A stretch of DNA of 26,761 nucleotides. It comes from Chara braunii. Taxonomy: Eukaryota; Streptophyta; Charophyceae; Charales; Characeae. The translations under genes and the position numbers were made by a program. Within the stretch, counting starts at the first letter, position 1; every line of letters starts with the position of its first letter. Below are positions 9,127 through 18,242 of this stretch, in pieces. The notes under the pieces were generated by a model. That model had not been told where the DNA came from and searched no databases. It worked only from the letters and a program-made list of their open reading frames with translations. The stretch is taken from the NCBI GenBank assembly GCA_003427395.1, contig BFEA01000267.1, forward strand, positions 1,496,041-1,522,801. The letters run 5' to 3'.

Positions 9127-10395
9127 GGGTAAACCCAAGGCTGGATCCCTCTAAGTTGAGTGGGTTCAATGCTGTGTTTTATTTATGTTTGTTGGGTTGA
9201 ATGTATGATCTTTTTTTGTTAGGCCTATCCTAAGTTTGACGGTCCGGTCGCTGTTTCTTTCGGGGGTTTCTGAACAGGAGGACGGGCGCCCTAAGTTGGG
9301 AAGGCTCAGAATCCTGATGTTTCTTTTTTTTGGGTTGTTGAAAACAGAGTTGGGAATATTCTAAGTTGCATAGACTCAGTTCTGTGTGTGTTTTCTTTTG
9401 AGAGGGACACGGGTATAAGGCTGAGCGTACCCTTAAGTTAGGGCGGCTCAATCATAAACCATGAACAAACAGGTCAACCAAAAGTATAAAATTTTGATAT
9501 ATATTATACGAATCTATATCAGCTGACTGACCGGGCACCCTAAGTTGGAAAAGTCGGTAAGCCAGGTAGAACAAAAAGAGAGGCAAAGCAAGTGAAGAAT
9601 ATAATGAAGGTAACCTGGGCAGGCTGAGCGTACCCTTAAGTTAGGGCAGTTCAGTCATATGCTTGTGATAATATAAAAGTCAGAGAGTTAGTATAAACTT
9701 GTTTTTATTTTCCGTTCTAAACACAAGGCAGAGTTGGATGTCTCCCTAAGTTGGGTAGGTCTAATCATCTGCCTAATAAGAGAAAAAAATATAAAGTTTG
9801 TGTCAGTATACCAATGGTTGTTCTCTTATATTGTCGTTGCGGAAACTAAGCGTACCCTTAAGTAAGGGCGGCTTAGCCATACGTCGTTTGTGATTGTTCA
9901 GGCAGATCAGGCGTACCCTTAAGTAAGGGCGGCCTAATCATATTGTCTTATGTACCTAAAGCTGTTTAAGCCAGCTAGGCGTACCCTTAAGTTAGGTCGG
10001 CCTATCCATATGCTCTTGTGGTTGACATGCTGTAGGTTAAACGTACCCTTAAGTTAGGGCGGTCTGACCATTCGTCGTTCGTACTTGTTTTAGGCAGGTT
10101 AGGCACACCCCTAAGTTCGGGCAGTCTAATCCTATGCCCTACGTAACTTTGTCTAAAGTTGGCTACTAGGCATACCCTTAAGTTAGGGCAGTCTCGTTTT
10201 ATGCTTCATGTCATGAGTTAAGCAGAAGTTAGACGTACCCTTAAGTTAAGGCGGTCTGGTTATATGTTTTATGATTAGATTCAATATGATATTGGGCATA
10301 CCCTTAAGTTAGGGCAGTCCAGTTATGCGTACTTTACTTGTTTACCTAGGCAGGTTGGGCATACCCTTAAGTTAAGGCGTTGTCTGATCCTATGC
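9127..10395 (+). repeat. Array of 17 hairpin units with conserved UAAGUU-type hexaloop
   Basis: The hexamer TAAGTT (TAAGTA in two units) occurs at the centre of 17 dyad-symmetric cores. Its starts are 9152, 9231, 9292, 9362, 9434, 9541, 9637, 9747, 9859, 9920, 9988, 10050, 10112, 10179, 10242, 10305 and 10368. The last nine are spaced 61-68 bp; earlier ones are 61-112 bp apart. Each core has an inner stem (usually CCCT/AGGG, elsewhere CCC/GGG or CTC/GAG), a small internal loop (often GTA opposite GCG) and an outer stem. The outer stem changes on both sides together: TGAGC/GCTCA at 9434, CTAAGC/GCTTAG at 9859, TAGGC/GCCTA at 9988. Where pairs are not Watson-Crick they are mostly G-T on the plus strand, which would be G-U in a plus-strand RNA. 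The linkers are AT-rich and diverged. No open reading frame crosses the array. I do not recognise the family; a structured non-coding RNA domain is the best inference. Confidence 0.8.
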
Positions 10396-10773
10396 CATAG
10401 GCAAGGGGGTCTACTAAGGGAAAAAGAACTGAGTGATCTGACGAACTACTTGGGTCAAACTGATTGTTCATGCATGTTTGTGGGGTCTCACTTTGGGGTG
10501 TCTTTTTGATAGGTTAGCTGTTTAAGATGCTCGCCAAGTGTTGGGGCCATAGGTAGATGAGTCGAATGATGGGAGGGAAAGTTTGGGATGAAGATAGGAC
10601 TGACCTTACTTGAAGCTAGAATTGATGATAGCTCACAATACCATCCTTTGAAAGGGGATCGTGTAAATGATCTTCAATCCTAACTATCCAACAAGTGTCA
10701 GAAGTATAGACCCAAGTATAGCTTTGCTTTGTCTTTCTGTTTTCAACTTTGTATAAATCTTGGCAGCCTCCTC

Positions 10774-10887
10774 TTCCCACGGGAAGCGCTGCCGAAATTT
10801 CTATAAATATAAGGGAGTTAGTTATTTTTGGACTCGTAGAAATTCTGGAAAGACACTTTTCCTACGGGGAGCGCTGCCGAAATTTCG
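10774..10887. repeat. Direct repeat, 29 bp x 2, period 85 bp
   Basis: The core GAAGCGCTGCCGAAATTTC at 10774-10802 recurs as GGAGCGCTGCCGAAATTTC at 10859-10887, preceded by TTCC(C/T)ACGGG. The first copy also has a small CTTCCC/GGGAAG dyad. It lies in the same AT-rich segment as the hairpin array, just downstream. Confidence 0.65.
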
Positions 10888-12044
10888 TAGAATTCGTGGA
10901 GTTATAATATTTTCAGCTAGAAGCTACTTAGCAGATCTACCCTTAATAGGGGAGATACTCAACGACTTAGTACTAGTGAGGAGAAATAACAATGAGATTA
11001 GTAGAGGAGTTAGGTTACGACTTGGGGAGTATCTTCCCTTTGGTATGAACATAGTAGTGTTTTTTTTTGTCTATACTGTGATGCAGGTTTCCGTATTTCG
11101 CTTGAGGGCTTGATCTGATCAGCCTGATCCTTCAAAAGGATCACTCTTCTGTTATCACTTATCACAGGTCGGTTGCCGATTCGTCGGTTCACGACTCAAC
11201 TTTCATGTTCCCTCTGCTTCTCAACCTAAGGTCTTGACCCTTCTTGGGTTTTTATGTTTTCTAGGGTTTTCACCCAGATTCTTTATAAATGGTCATTTCT
11301 TAAAGACTGAGCATTTTTTTTTAGGAAAGGTTGGGTAAAGGTTGGACTTATGTGCATAAGGCAGGGTGTGAGCTGCAGAAGGTTGAAAAATTGACCCCTT
11401 TAGCGTGTGTAATGTTATTTGAATGTTGTGTGTATGATTGCAGGTGTGTATGGAAGAATCTCGATTGAGTCTTGTTGGATGATTATGTGTTGAATCCAGA
11501 TGGGCAAACCACACAACTGTCCTGAGAGTGAACTACCCCACAACTTTTTTTGTTTAAGTGAGATTGTTTTTTCCCCATTCTGGTGATGTGATAGTCAGAA
11601 TAGGCGTACGCTCGGGTAACCCTCATAGGGTCATGCGACCGCACGCCTACGTCTTTCTTTACCCGATGATTTTATTTTGTCGAACGTTAGTCTTGAGCCT
11701 GGAGTTCGAGGTACTTATCCAGGACGTCTCAGGTCCCAGACTCAGCACAGAAGGGGCTACCCCTCACGCGGAGGTTGAGTTACTTGCGCGCACGACGCTG
11801 TACCTGGGAGACAGAAGCGCCGCGAGGTTGAAGGGTTGTCCCCCACCAACTCAGTCCGGTGGGGTGTTCATGTTTCTTCGGCTAGCGTCAAATGTCATTT
11901 TTTTCTTTTTCCTTGTTCTAATTTATTTTGGTGGAACGATAAAGTTCCGGGCGGAAGGTTCAGCGTGTCGCTGGTGATGCGCCAGACAACTCACCACCGC
12001 TCTGAATTCCTTCCTACCCTAGGGACCATCTTGCCCCGCACCCT
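10888..12044. other. Gene-free segment with one long hairpin
   Basis: The AT-rich part (to about 11560) and the GC-richer part after it contain no convincing gene. The sharpest feature is a hairpin at 11601-11649: TAGGCGT pairs with ACGCCTA, and an inner ACCCT/AGGGT stem closes a small loop. A CCCCACC/GGTGGGG dyad lies near 11845-11870. Confidence 0.4.
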
Positions 12045-12345
12045 TTGGAATACCTCAAGGTGCAGAAGATGATAAGGCCCTCAGGCCGGTTTTGCACTCG
12101 CTAAAGGTTTGCTCCTCTTAGCGCTCATTTCAGCCGGCGCCTGAGCGTCGAGAGCGACCCCATGGATCAAAAGAGGTCACTCGGGTATGGGCACCACATA
12201 ATGCGCCGTCATCACGACCGCTTGCGTAGGAGTGCATTGCTAGTCGGTATGTTTAGATCCTGCGTCCGCGCGGTTTTGATACTAAACCACGCGCGCAGCA
12301 CTTACCGATTTCCGCACCTAAAAGTTATGGGTCGAGCAGAAAGGA
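12045..12345. repeat. Diverged direct repeat, copy 1
   Basis: It starts near GGTGCAGAAGA and ends near AAAGTTATGGGT. It shares these and internal landmarks (AGCGCT, CAGCCG, CTGAG-GTCGA, GCGCCG) in order with 12735-13025. It is non-coding and contains a strong hairpin (GCGCGGTTT / AAACCACGCGC) near 12268-12297 that copy 2 lacks. The class of element is not recognised. Confidence 0.45.
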
Positions 12346-12580
12346 CAAAAGCGTGTTATGGCCAGTAGACCCGAGTTTCGGTAGCGAGGAACGACGCGTG
12401 GGCGAGGTACCAGTCTTAGTCGGCATGTGGGGATCCGCGTACTAGCCTCCAACGTTTCGAACATCGGGTCGCCTATGGGTCTGATTTTGGGCATCATCCG
12501 CACGCATCTTTCGTGTTGGCCTACCCCTTCCATTTGATAAGGCCTACCAGACTGTACAAGGGGGGATATGGGCTAGGCAG

Positions 12581-12610
12581 AGAGAGAAAAGGGGGTGAGC
12601 CCCTTTCTCT
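12581..12610. repeat. Strong GC hairpin
   Basis: AGAGAAAAGGGG is complementary (one bulge) to CCCCTTTCTCT across a five-base loop. It lies between the two diverged direct repeats. Confidence 0.5.
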
Positions 12611-12734
12611 ATTTGCGGTTGCTTCCTCCTTTGAGTTTTCATAGTTGGACGTTGTAGTCCGTGGCAGCTGCCAAAGTCAAACCCCTTGATTTTTTGCTAC
12701 CACGACAAACTTGAAGCCGTCTACCCAACCCCTC

Positions 12735-13025
12735 TGCACAGGGTGCAGAAGAGGGTGTGGTCTTCAACCGCACATGGCGGCTGTCTAGCGCCAAGGGGGT
12801 AACTCCTCAAAGCGCTTGTCAGCCGACACTTGAGTGTCGAACACAACCCTCAAGATTATCAAGGGCCGCACGGTTACGAGTACTACATAGTACCCCATCA
12901 GTGCGAGTGCTCGCTTGTGCACGCATGGCTGGTCAATATGAGAAGGTCATGCGCCCGCCCAGCTTTTTATGCCAAGTTCAGCGAACGAGGCCTATTTAAC
13001 TCTCGCGTCGGAAAGTTATGGGTTG
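12735..13025. repeat. Diverged direct repeat, copy 2
   Basis: Partner of 12045-12345, offset by about 690 bp. Shared order of landmarks: GGTGCAGAAGA, AGCGCTTGTCAGCCG, GAGTGTCGA, CACGC, AAAGTTATGGGT. Similarity is patchy, so this is an old duplication. A GT-rich stretch (about 13043-13110) follows. Confidence 0.45.
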
Positions 13026-13601
13026 GGTGTCGAAGGGACTAGGAGTGTTGTTATGTTGTTATACTGTTGTGTTGTGTGTTTGTGGATGTGAGTGTTGTGG
13101 TGTAACGCGTGGTGTGTGTGATGCGTCCTAGTCGACCGGCGTCGAGTCGCGTTTGGGACCTCAGCCCCCCAGTGCATCGATTCGCGTGCGGGTTCGATTT
13201 TTGGGCGTTCGACTGCGCGTACCCCCTATGCTACAACGAACAAGAAATGCCCTCGACTGGGCCACCTCTGCAGTTGCATACGAAAAGTCTTCGCATGTGG
13301 TTCAGTAGCTTGGTGGGGATACGCCCACCTAAGGTATGGTGACAGCTCCCGCAGGTGGAGGTAAGCGGTGCCTCGCATGACCATGTCATGTCGTAGGGGC
13401 TTGCGAGAGGTACGGCTGGCGCACTCGGCTGGAGCGACAAACGTTCCCCGGGACAAGTCCTGCAAAATCCTGCGTGACGCGGCCGGGAGGGTCCCCGTGC
13501 GGGACCGATGTGCTCGACGGCGGCGGAGGGCTACCACAAGAAGAAGCTACGGAGTGGAGTAGTCAATGGCACACACCGGCTGTCTGCTGGAGGTTTCTCA
13601 C

Positions 13602-13747
13602 CTGTCCACCGTCGTCTTCCTCACCGTTTGCCATTTCCGTCTGCTGCCAGGACCCCGCACAACGACGCACACGTTGAACAACACGACAAGGAGCAGGAGA
13701 AGAGTGGCCAGCAGCAGGAGCGGGAATCGCCGGAAGATGTTTGCCAT
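13602..13747 (-). CDS. Possible first exon with signal anchor (weak)
   Basis: From an ATG at 13747 (minus strand) the frame reads MANIFRRF, then a 20-residue hydrophobic run (PLLLLATLLLLLVVLFNVCV), then a basic stretch GPGSRRKWQTVRKTTVDR. It reaches a good 5' splice-site match, CAG|GTGAGA, at 13602. Basic residues on both sides of one hydrophobic segment fit a type II signal anchor. Candidate downstream sequence at 13440-13231 contains several Cys, but no 3' splice site or family was recognised. CTG-rich DNA easily encodes Leu runs by chance, so this is only a lead. Confidence 0.2.
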
Positions 13748-14130
13748 GAATAGCAGCACGCAAGGGGTGTACCAAACAAAGCTTGCATCAATGCGTCCGC
13801 CAATAGCCAACAAAACACACTAGGCAGATGACTGCAATCGGCCGACAGTGCTTCAACATCGCTTGTAGAAAAATCAAAAAATTTGACCATTGGATACAAC
13901 GGCCAGTGATGCGCGTACGGAAAACCCTGCTTTGTGAAGCGCCTTGCAGCTGAAGAACGACCCCCATGCATTTTCGTTCCAATGGCAACGGTGAAAGGCC
14001 ATTGGGGGGCCGTCAGGTACTGGAGGCCGGTGATATCTGCCCAATGGACCACAAACGACCTGTGCACCAACATCGACTCCAAATTTTCCTGTCTGGCTCC
14101 AGAACACTCCGTCAATCGGGGCTCCTGACT

Positions 14131-14324
14131 CCTTTAACCCAAGGGACCTCGTGAGGAGCCCTTGAATCCAAGGACGTTTCGGCGGGGATTCTGAGGCACC
14201 CAAGGAAATCTCTGGGGAGCGTTTTCACATTCATTCATCATTCAAGGAATTTGGTGAATTAGGACGTGGTGTAACGATGGCGATTTTCTAAAAATCGGAT
14301 TTCCAAGGAGGGTCAAACGAGGCC
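14131..14324. mobile_element. Possible diverged end of the GAGCCTCG-TIR element family
   Basis: The segment runs CCCAAGGGACCTCG...GAGGAGCCCTTGAA, then GGTGTAACGATGGCGATTTT, and ends AACGAGGCC at 14316-14324. The same order occurs at the right end of the 18243-19290 element (CCCAAGGG, ACCTCGGGGAGG, GGTGGAACGACCATTTT, AACGAGGCT). The left end was not found, so the copy is partial or decayed. Confidence 0.35.
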
Positions 14325-14550
14325 TACTGTCTCACTTTCAGAGATCCCATCTTCATCAGCGCTCTCACAGTCCAAATCGTGAGCTTTTGGAACTAACGTG
14401 GCCTGCTTTTCGTTTTTCTGTGTCTTTATAAAAACCATTTCCTCACCTTCTTTGAAGTGTGGCACGGGTTGTTGTAGACCATTCTGGTGAGCTAGTGGAA
14501 CCGTGCCCCTGATGATCTAAGTATGGAGTCCATAATGTACTATAAGAGTC

Positions 14551-14632
14551 TGAATGATCACCTCATAAAGCAATGGTTCTGTTTTGTGTTCTGAATGATC
14601 ACCTCATAAAGCAATGGTTCTGTTTTGTGCTT
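14551..14632. repeat. Tandem duplication, 41 bp x 2
   Basis: TGAATGATCACCTCATAAAG plus the next 21 bases is repeated immediately with only a T/C-type difference near the end. It directly precedes the microsatellite and assembly gap, so assembly collapse or slippage is possible. Confidence 0.85.
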
Positions 14633-14638
14633 CTCCAT

Positions 14639-14639
<1 letters not shown>

Positions 14640-14722
<83 letters not shown>

Positions 14723-14728
14723 TGTGTG
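14640..14728. repeat. (CT)n-(TG)n compound microsatellite
   Basis: About 33 CT units pass directly into about 12 TG units, which run into the N-gap. Confidence 0.95.
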
Positions 14729-15295
14729 NNNNNNNNNNNNNNNNNNNNNNNNNNNNNNNNNNNNNNNNNNNNNNNNNNNNNNNNNNNNNNNNNNNNNNNN
14801 NNNNNNNNNNNNNNNNNNNNNNNNNNNNNNNNNNNNNNNNNNNNNNNNNNNNNNNNNNNNNNNNNNNNNNNNNNNNNNNNNNNNNNNNNNNNNNNNNNNN
14901 NNNNNNNNNNNNNNNNNNNNNNNNNNNNNNNNNNNNNNNNNNNNNNNNNNNNNNNNNNNNNNNNNNNNNNNNNNNNNNNNNNNNNNNNNNNNNNNNNNNN
15001 NNNNNNNNNNNNNNNNNNNNNNNNNNNNNNNNNNNNNNNNNNNNNNNNNNNNNNNNNNNNNNNNNNNNNNNNNNNNNNNNNNNNNNNNNNNNNNNNNNNN
15101 NNNNNNNNNNNNNNNNNNNNNNNNNNNNNNNNNNNNNNNNNNNNNNNNNNNNNNNNNNNNNNNNNNNNNNNNNNNNNNNNNNNNNNNNNNNNNNNNNNNN
15201 NNNNNNNNNNNNNNNNNNNNNNNNNNNNNNNNNNNNNNNNNNNNNNNNNNNNNNNNNNNNNNNNNNNNNNNNNNNNNNNNNNNNNNNNNNNNNNN
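14729..15295. other. Assembly gap (567 N)
   Basis: Unresolved bases. Any reading frame crossing it is meaningless. Confidence 1.
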
Positions 15296-15345
15296 ATTAT
15301 ATTGTTTGTAATTGATCTGAGGGTTTAACTTAAAAACGTCTCTCC

Positions 15346-16980
15346 CTAACGTCTGTCCATCTCGACCTGTTGATGAGATACCACGGCGAAGAACATCAAC
15401 AGTTCCAGGCAACCGGGGTCTATGACGGAAAAAAGAGGTTCACGATCTTCCTGCTTTCGGTCTATATTCACTTTCTCAGTTGATTGCCATGTCTCTCTCT
15501 CGCCCTCTCTCACCCTTCCAGTACTGCTCTCGATCCCAATGCCGACCTCCTCAACCCGAGGGTCAATAGTTTCTGCTGACTGAATCCGCCCCGCCCGATC
15601 ATCGGGACCCATTTTTTCATGATCAGGTACCGACGGCGCGACCAAGACCACCCCTCCCTCCTCCTCTTCCTCCTCCTCCTCCTCCTCCTCCTCCTCCTTC
15701 TCCCTATCTGACTGAGCGCTACCATATGGCCATCTGCTGAGGGGGAAAGCAGCGGAAGAATGGTTCGTTGATCTGGCCGGAGAACCTCCCCCAGATGACA
15801 GCCGACTGGCGGGAAAACCTCCCCCAGATGACAGCCGAGTGTCGGGAAAACCTCCCTCAGATGACAGCGGCGTGGCGGGAAAACCTCCCCCAGATGACAG
15901 CGGCGTGGCGGGGAAACCTCCCTCAGATGACAGCCGAATGGCGGGAAAACCTTCCTCAGATAACAGCGGAGTGGCGGGAAAACCTCCCTCAAATGACAGC
16001 CGAGTGGCGGGAAAACCTCCCTCAGATGAGAGTGGATTCTCCCCTTCGGTGAGAAATCTCCCCTTCCGCAAATCAGAGAGGGGATCTCTCTCGACCGTCG
16101 ATCTTCCTTGTGCATCGGATGTCCTCTCGTTGTCCGGCGCGCTCTGCAGCGGGGACTTCATCAGCCACACGAGAGCGGACAGTAGTCGGGATCCTGCGGC
16201 CCGAACTCCAGTCAAAGGGCAAATGAGCCTGGAGTTGGCACGATGACGTGGCAAGCCGCATCGGGATCCCGATCTCGCCGGGCTTCTGCTCGGAGAAGTA
16301 GCCCTTGCTTCCTCGCCCACCGGGGTCGCGACATTCCGGCTCTCACTGCCGCATGCTCCCTCACCAGATCGTCGCTCCTCTTCGCTTACGACACCGCCCC
16401 CTCCTCCTCCTCCTCCTCCTCCTCTCTCTTCATCTACTCGTGTTTCGATAGCTCTCAGCATGGATGTCAATGTCGTACGCACTGTTGCATCTTCCAGAAG
16501 CAGCGATTGGACCTGGGAATCAGTCATTGCCACTCTCGCAATCCTAGAGAGGAGATCGTCATCCTCCACCCCTGATTGCCTAATCAGCATGTCCGCCGCG
16601 GCCATGACGTCGTCCGCATCCAAACCCCTGTGATCCGCACACTGATCCTGCTCCTCCTCCTCCTCCTGCTGTTCCTCCTCCTCCTCCTCCTCCTCCTCCT
16701 CCTCCTCCTCTCCCTTCTCCTCCTCCTCCTGCTCTCCCTTCTCCTCCTCCTGCTCCTCCTGCTGCTTGTGCTGTTGCTGGAGATTCGTGCTACCTGCAGC
16801 CGCCGCGACGTGGCCGTCGCTCGGCCTGCAAAAGCGCTCCTTCCTCCTCCATATCCTGTCTCTGCATTCCGCCTCCCAGCCTTCGTCTGCTCCCTCCTCG
16901 CCTCTCGGAAGTTCCAATTCGTTTTCTCCTGCTATGCTGCTCCCTCTTGGCGCCACATCAGCACTCTGCTGACTGTGCAT
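15346..16980 (-). CDS. Hypothetical acidic, repeat-rich protein or exon (544 aa)
   Basis: The frame stays open from a stop near 17150 to the stop at 15346. The first Met is at 16980, so the 35-60 codons upstream could be part of a larger exon. Order: residues 1-65 mixed; 66-112 Gln then Glu-rich (polyglutamate); about 121-186 a plausible helical domain beginning DADDVMAAADMLIRQSGV; a ten-Gly run (187-196); Ser/Arg-rich (SPSRSPARSGSR); about 316-403 eight 11-residue repeats of the type LSSEGGFPATR; a second Glu run about 424-440; an ordinary C-terminus ending VEMDRR. No catalytic motif or known family was recognised. The non-repetitive parts (about 115-315 and 445-544) staying open argues for coding, but GC-rich and GAG-repeat DNA makes long chance frames, and the opposite strand is also open at 16576-17229. 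Its 5' side is bounded by the TIR element at 17168. Confidence 0.42.
   Translation of the reverse strand: MHSQQSADVAPRGSSIAGENELELPRGEEGADEGWEAECRDRIWRRKERFCRPSDGHVAAAAGSTNLQQQHKQQEEQEEEKGEQEEEEKGEEEEEEEEEEEEEQQEEEEEQDQCADHRGLDADDVMAAADMLIRQSGVEDDDLLSRIARVAMTDSQVQSLLLEDATVRTTLTSMLRAIETRVDEERGGGGGGGGGGVVSEEERRSGEGACGSESRNVATPVGEEARATSPSRSPARSGSRCGLPRHRANSRLICPLTGVRAAGSRLLSALVWLMKSPLQSAPDNERTSDAQGRSTVERDPLSDLRKGRFLTEGENPLSSEGGFPATRLSFEGGFPATPLLSEEGFPAIRLSSEGGFPATPLSSGGGFPATPLSSEGGFPDTRLSSGGGFPASRLSSGGGSPARSTNHSSAAFPLSRWPYGSAQSDREKEEEEEEEEEEEEEGGVVLVAPSVPDHEKMGPDDRAGRIQSAETIDPRVEEVGIGIESSTGRVREGERETWQSTEKVNIDRKQEDREPLFSVIDPGCLELLMFFAVVSHQQVEMDRR
15773..16036. repeat. 33-bp minisatellite x 8 (in frame)
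   Basis: Eight contiguous 33-base units, each containing GGGAAAACCTCCCTCAGATG or close variants and then ACAGC. The period is a multiple of three and all units keep the same minus-strand frame, encoding LSSEGGFPATx. Several variants are single changes (E/G, T/S, R/P at the last position). Confidence 0.9.
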
Positions 16981-17167
16981 ATTTTCGTTGTCGTCAGCTG
17001 TATTCCTCCGCTCTCGCGACGTCAGGCGCCACGTGTGCGCCAGTTGATCATGATGATGACAACTCGCGCGATCATTGTCCAGACGTCGACCTTGGGCTGC
17101 CTCTGCTTCTGTCTCTTGGTGTTCTACGCCGTCGGTTCCACCGAGCGATCATCTCCCTGCGCTCTCA

Positions 17168-17462
17168 GGGGCTCGCCACACCACTGTCGAAAGCCAAAAA
17201 AAAATCGACGGGGCTGTCAGAATAAATAAATTCGACAGCCTCCCTTCGACAGTTTGCCCCGCCTTTTTAACCACGCTGCACTGTAGAATGGACGCACTTG
17301 TGAATGCAAGATGGAAAAAGACTACGGCTTCTGAGTGTACGAGAAGCATTAGTCCATCCGGCCGACCTCACGCCCACTCACCAAAAATTTCGAACAGAAG
17401 TCGATGGCGCCGCCGAGGACTGTCGAAATCATCGGAGTAGCAGGCGGGGTGTGGGATTCAGC

Positions 17463-17507
<45 letters not shown>

Positions 17508-17677
17508 TATGGATTGAACAACTTACTTTCGACAGGAGGAGGTGTCGAGAAGCATTCTCTCTGACAACGTAGTTGCGGCGAATTTTCTTCCCGCCTCCAA
17601 TTTTTTCGACAGGCTGTGTGGCCAACAAGAGAAATTATCGAAAAACGTGTTTTCGACAGAGTGGTGTGGCGAGGCCC
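17168..17677. mobile_element. Non-autonomous TIR element with subterminal TTCGACAG motifs
   Basis: The left end GGGGCTCGCCACACCAC-TGTCGAAA is mirrored at the right by TTTCGACAGAGTGGTGTGG followed by CGAGGCCC. A TCA trinucleotide flanks both ends (17165-17167 and 17678-17680), a candidate 3-bp target-site duplication. The 8-mer TTCGACAG or its complement occurs seven times inside (17184, 17231, 17245, 17420, 17528, 17605, 17652), as expected of subterminal transposase-binding motifs. It contains a 41-base T tract (17466-17506) and no coding sequence. The TIR is related to that of the 18243-19290 element. A 3-bp duplication occurs in PIF/Harbinger-like and CACTA-like elements, but no transposase is present to decide. 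Confidence 0.65.
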
Positions 17678-17920
17678 TCAATCAAAACAGGATCAAGATC
17701 GCACCTTGCCCTCGAAATGGGACACGTGGATGCCTGTGAGTATGCCACGTGGACAGTACTCGTCACCTGAGCCCTGTGAGAACTTCCCCCTCCCGCGTTT
17801 ACCGCGATCGTCTGCCGCGCAAATAGGCTCAGGGCACCCGATATGGACCCTTAGGGGTCTTCCCCTGTTGTTGCTGCTTGCCACGTCTGCCATCTTCTCA
17901 GGGCATACTCACACTTATGG

Positions 17921-17972
17921 ACGTAATTGCGGCCAGATGCATCCAGGTCCGGCCGTAAATGCGGTCAGACGC
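17921..17972. repeat. Short direct repeat (19 bp x 2)
   Basis: CGTAATTGCGGCCAGATGC is followed 12-13 bases later by CGTAAATGCGGTCAGACGC, four differences in nineteen. Flanking sequence to 18242 holds no gene that I can support. Confidence 0.6.
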
Positions 17973-18242
17973 TAATGTGAGCACGCGCTCAGTGGCAGCT
18001 CGCTGCGCGGTGTAGCCACCAAAAGATCGCCGGAAAACACCGCCAGATCATCATTACAAAAATCACCAGCTACGGTGAAGTTTCGTCGTCAAAAAAACAC
18101 AGCGATTATGCGCTTTTCTGAGACGTTGGGCAGGGGCACGGTTCCACTACAATAGGTGCCGAGGTGGTAAGGCGTGGATTTTTTATTTTATTTTTTTTCG
18201 CGTTGCAAGAACGTGGAGCTGGGGCCGGCCTCCCCACATAAA

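Noticed and set aside
9850-10395. CRISPR array (about 30-bp dyad repeats with about 33-bp spacers)
   Set aside because: The spacers are related to each other, repeats vary in the stem while keeping the pairing, no cas genes exist and the DNA is eukaryotic. It is a diverged tandem hairpin repeat.
9127-10395. Interstitial telomere repeat (TTAGGG/CCCTAA-like words)
   Set aside because: The words are only part of a hairpin stem, are not in tandem head-to-tail, and change with their pairing partners.
14558-15412. Long open frames of 230-285 codons on both strands
   Set aside because: They run through the N-gap and the CT/TG microsatellite, so they are artefacts.
16576-17229. Plus-strand poly-Leu frame as a membrane protein
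   Set aside because: The Leu run is the complement of the Glu repeat in the opposite frame. The rest has no signal or domain.
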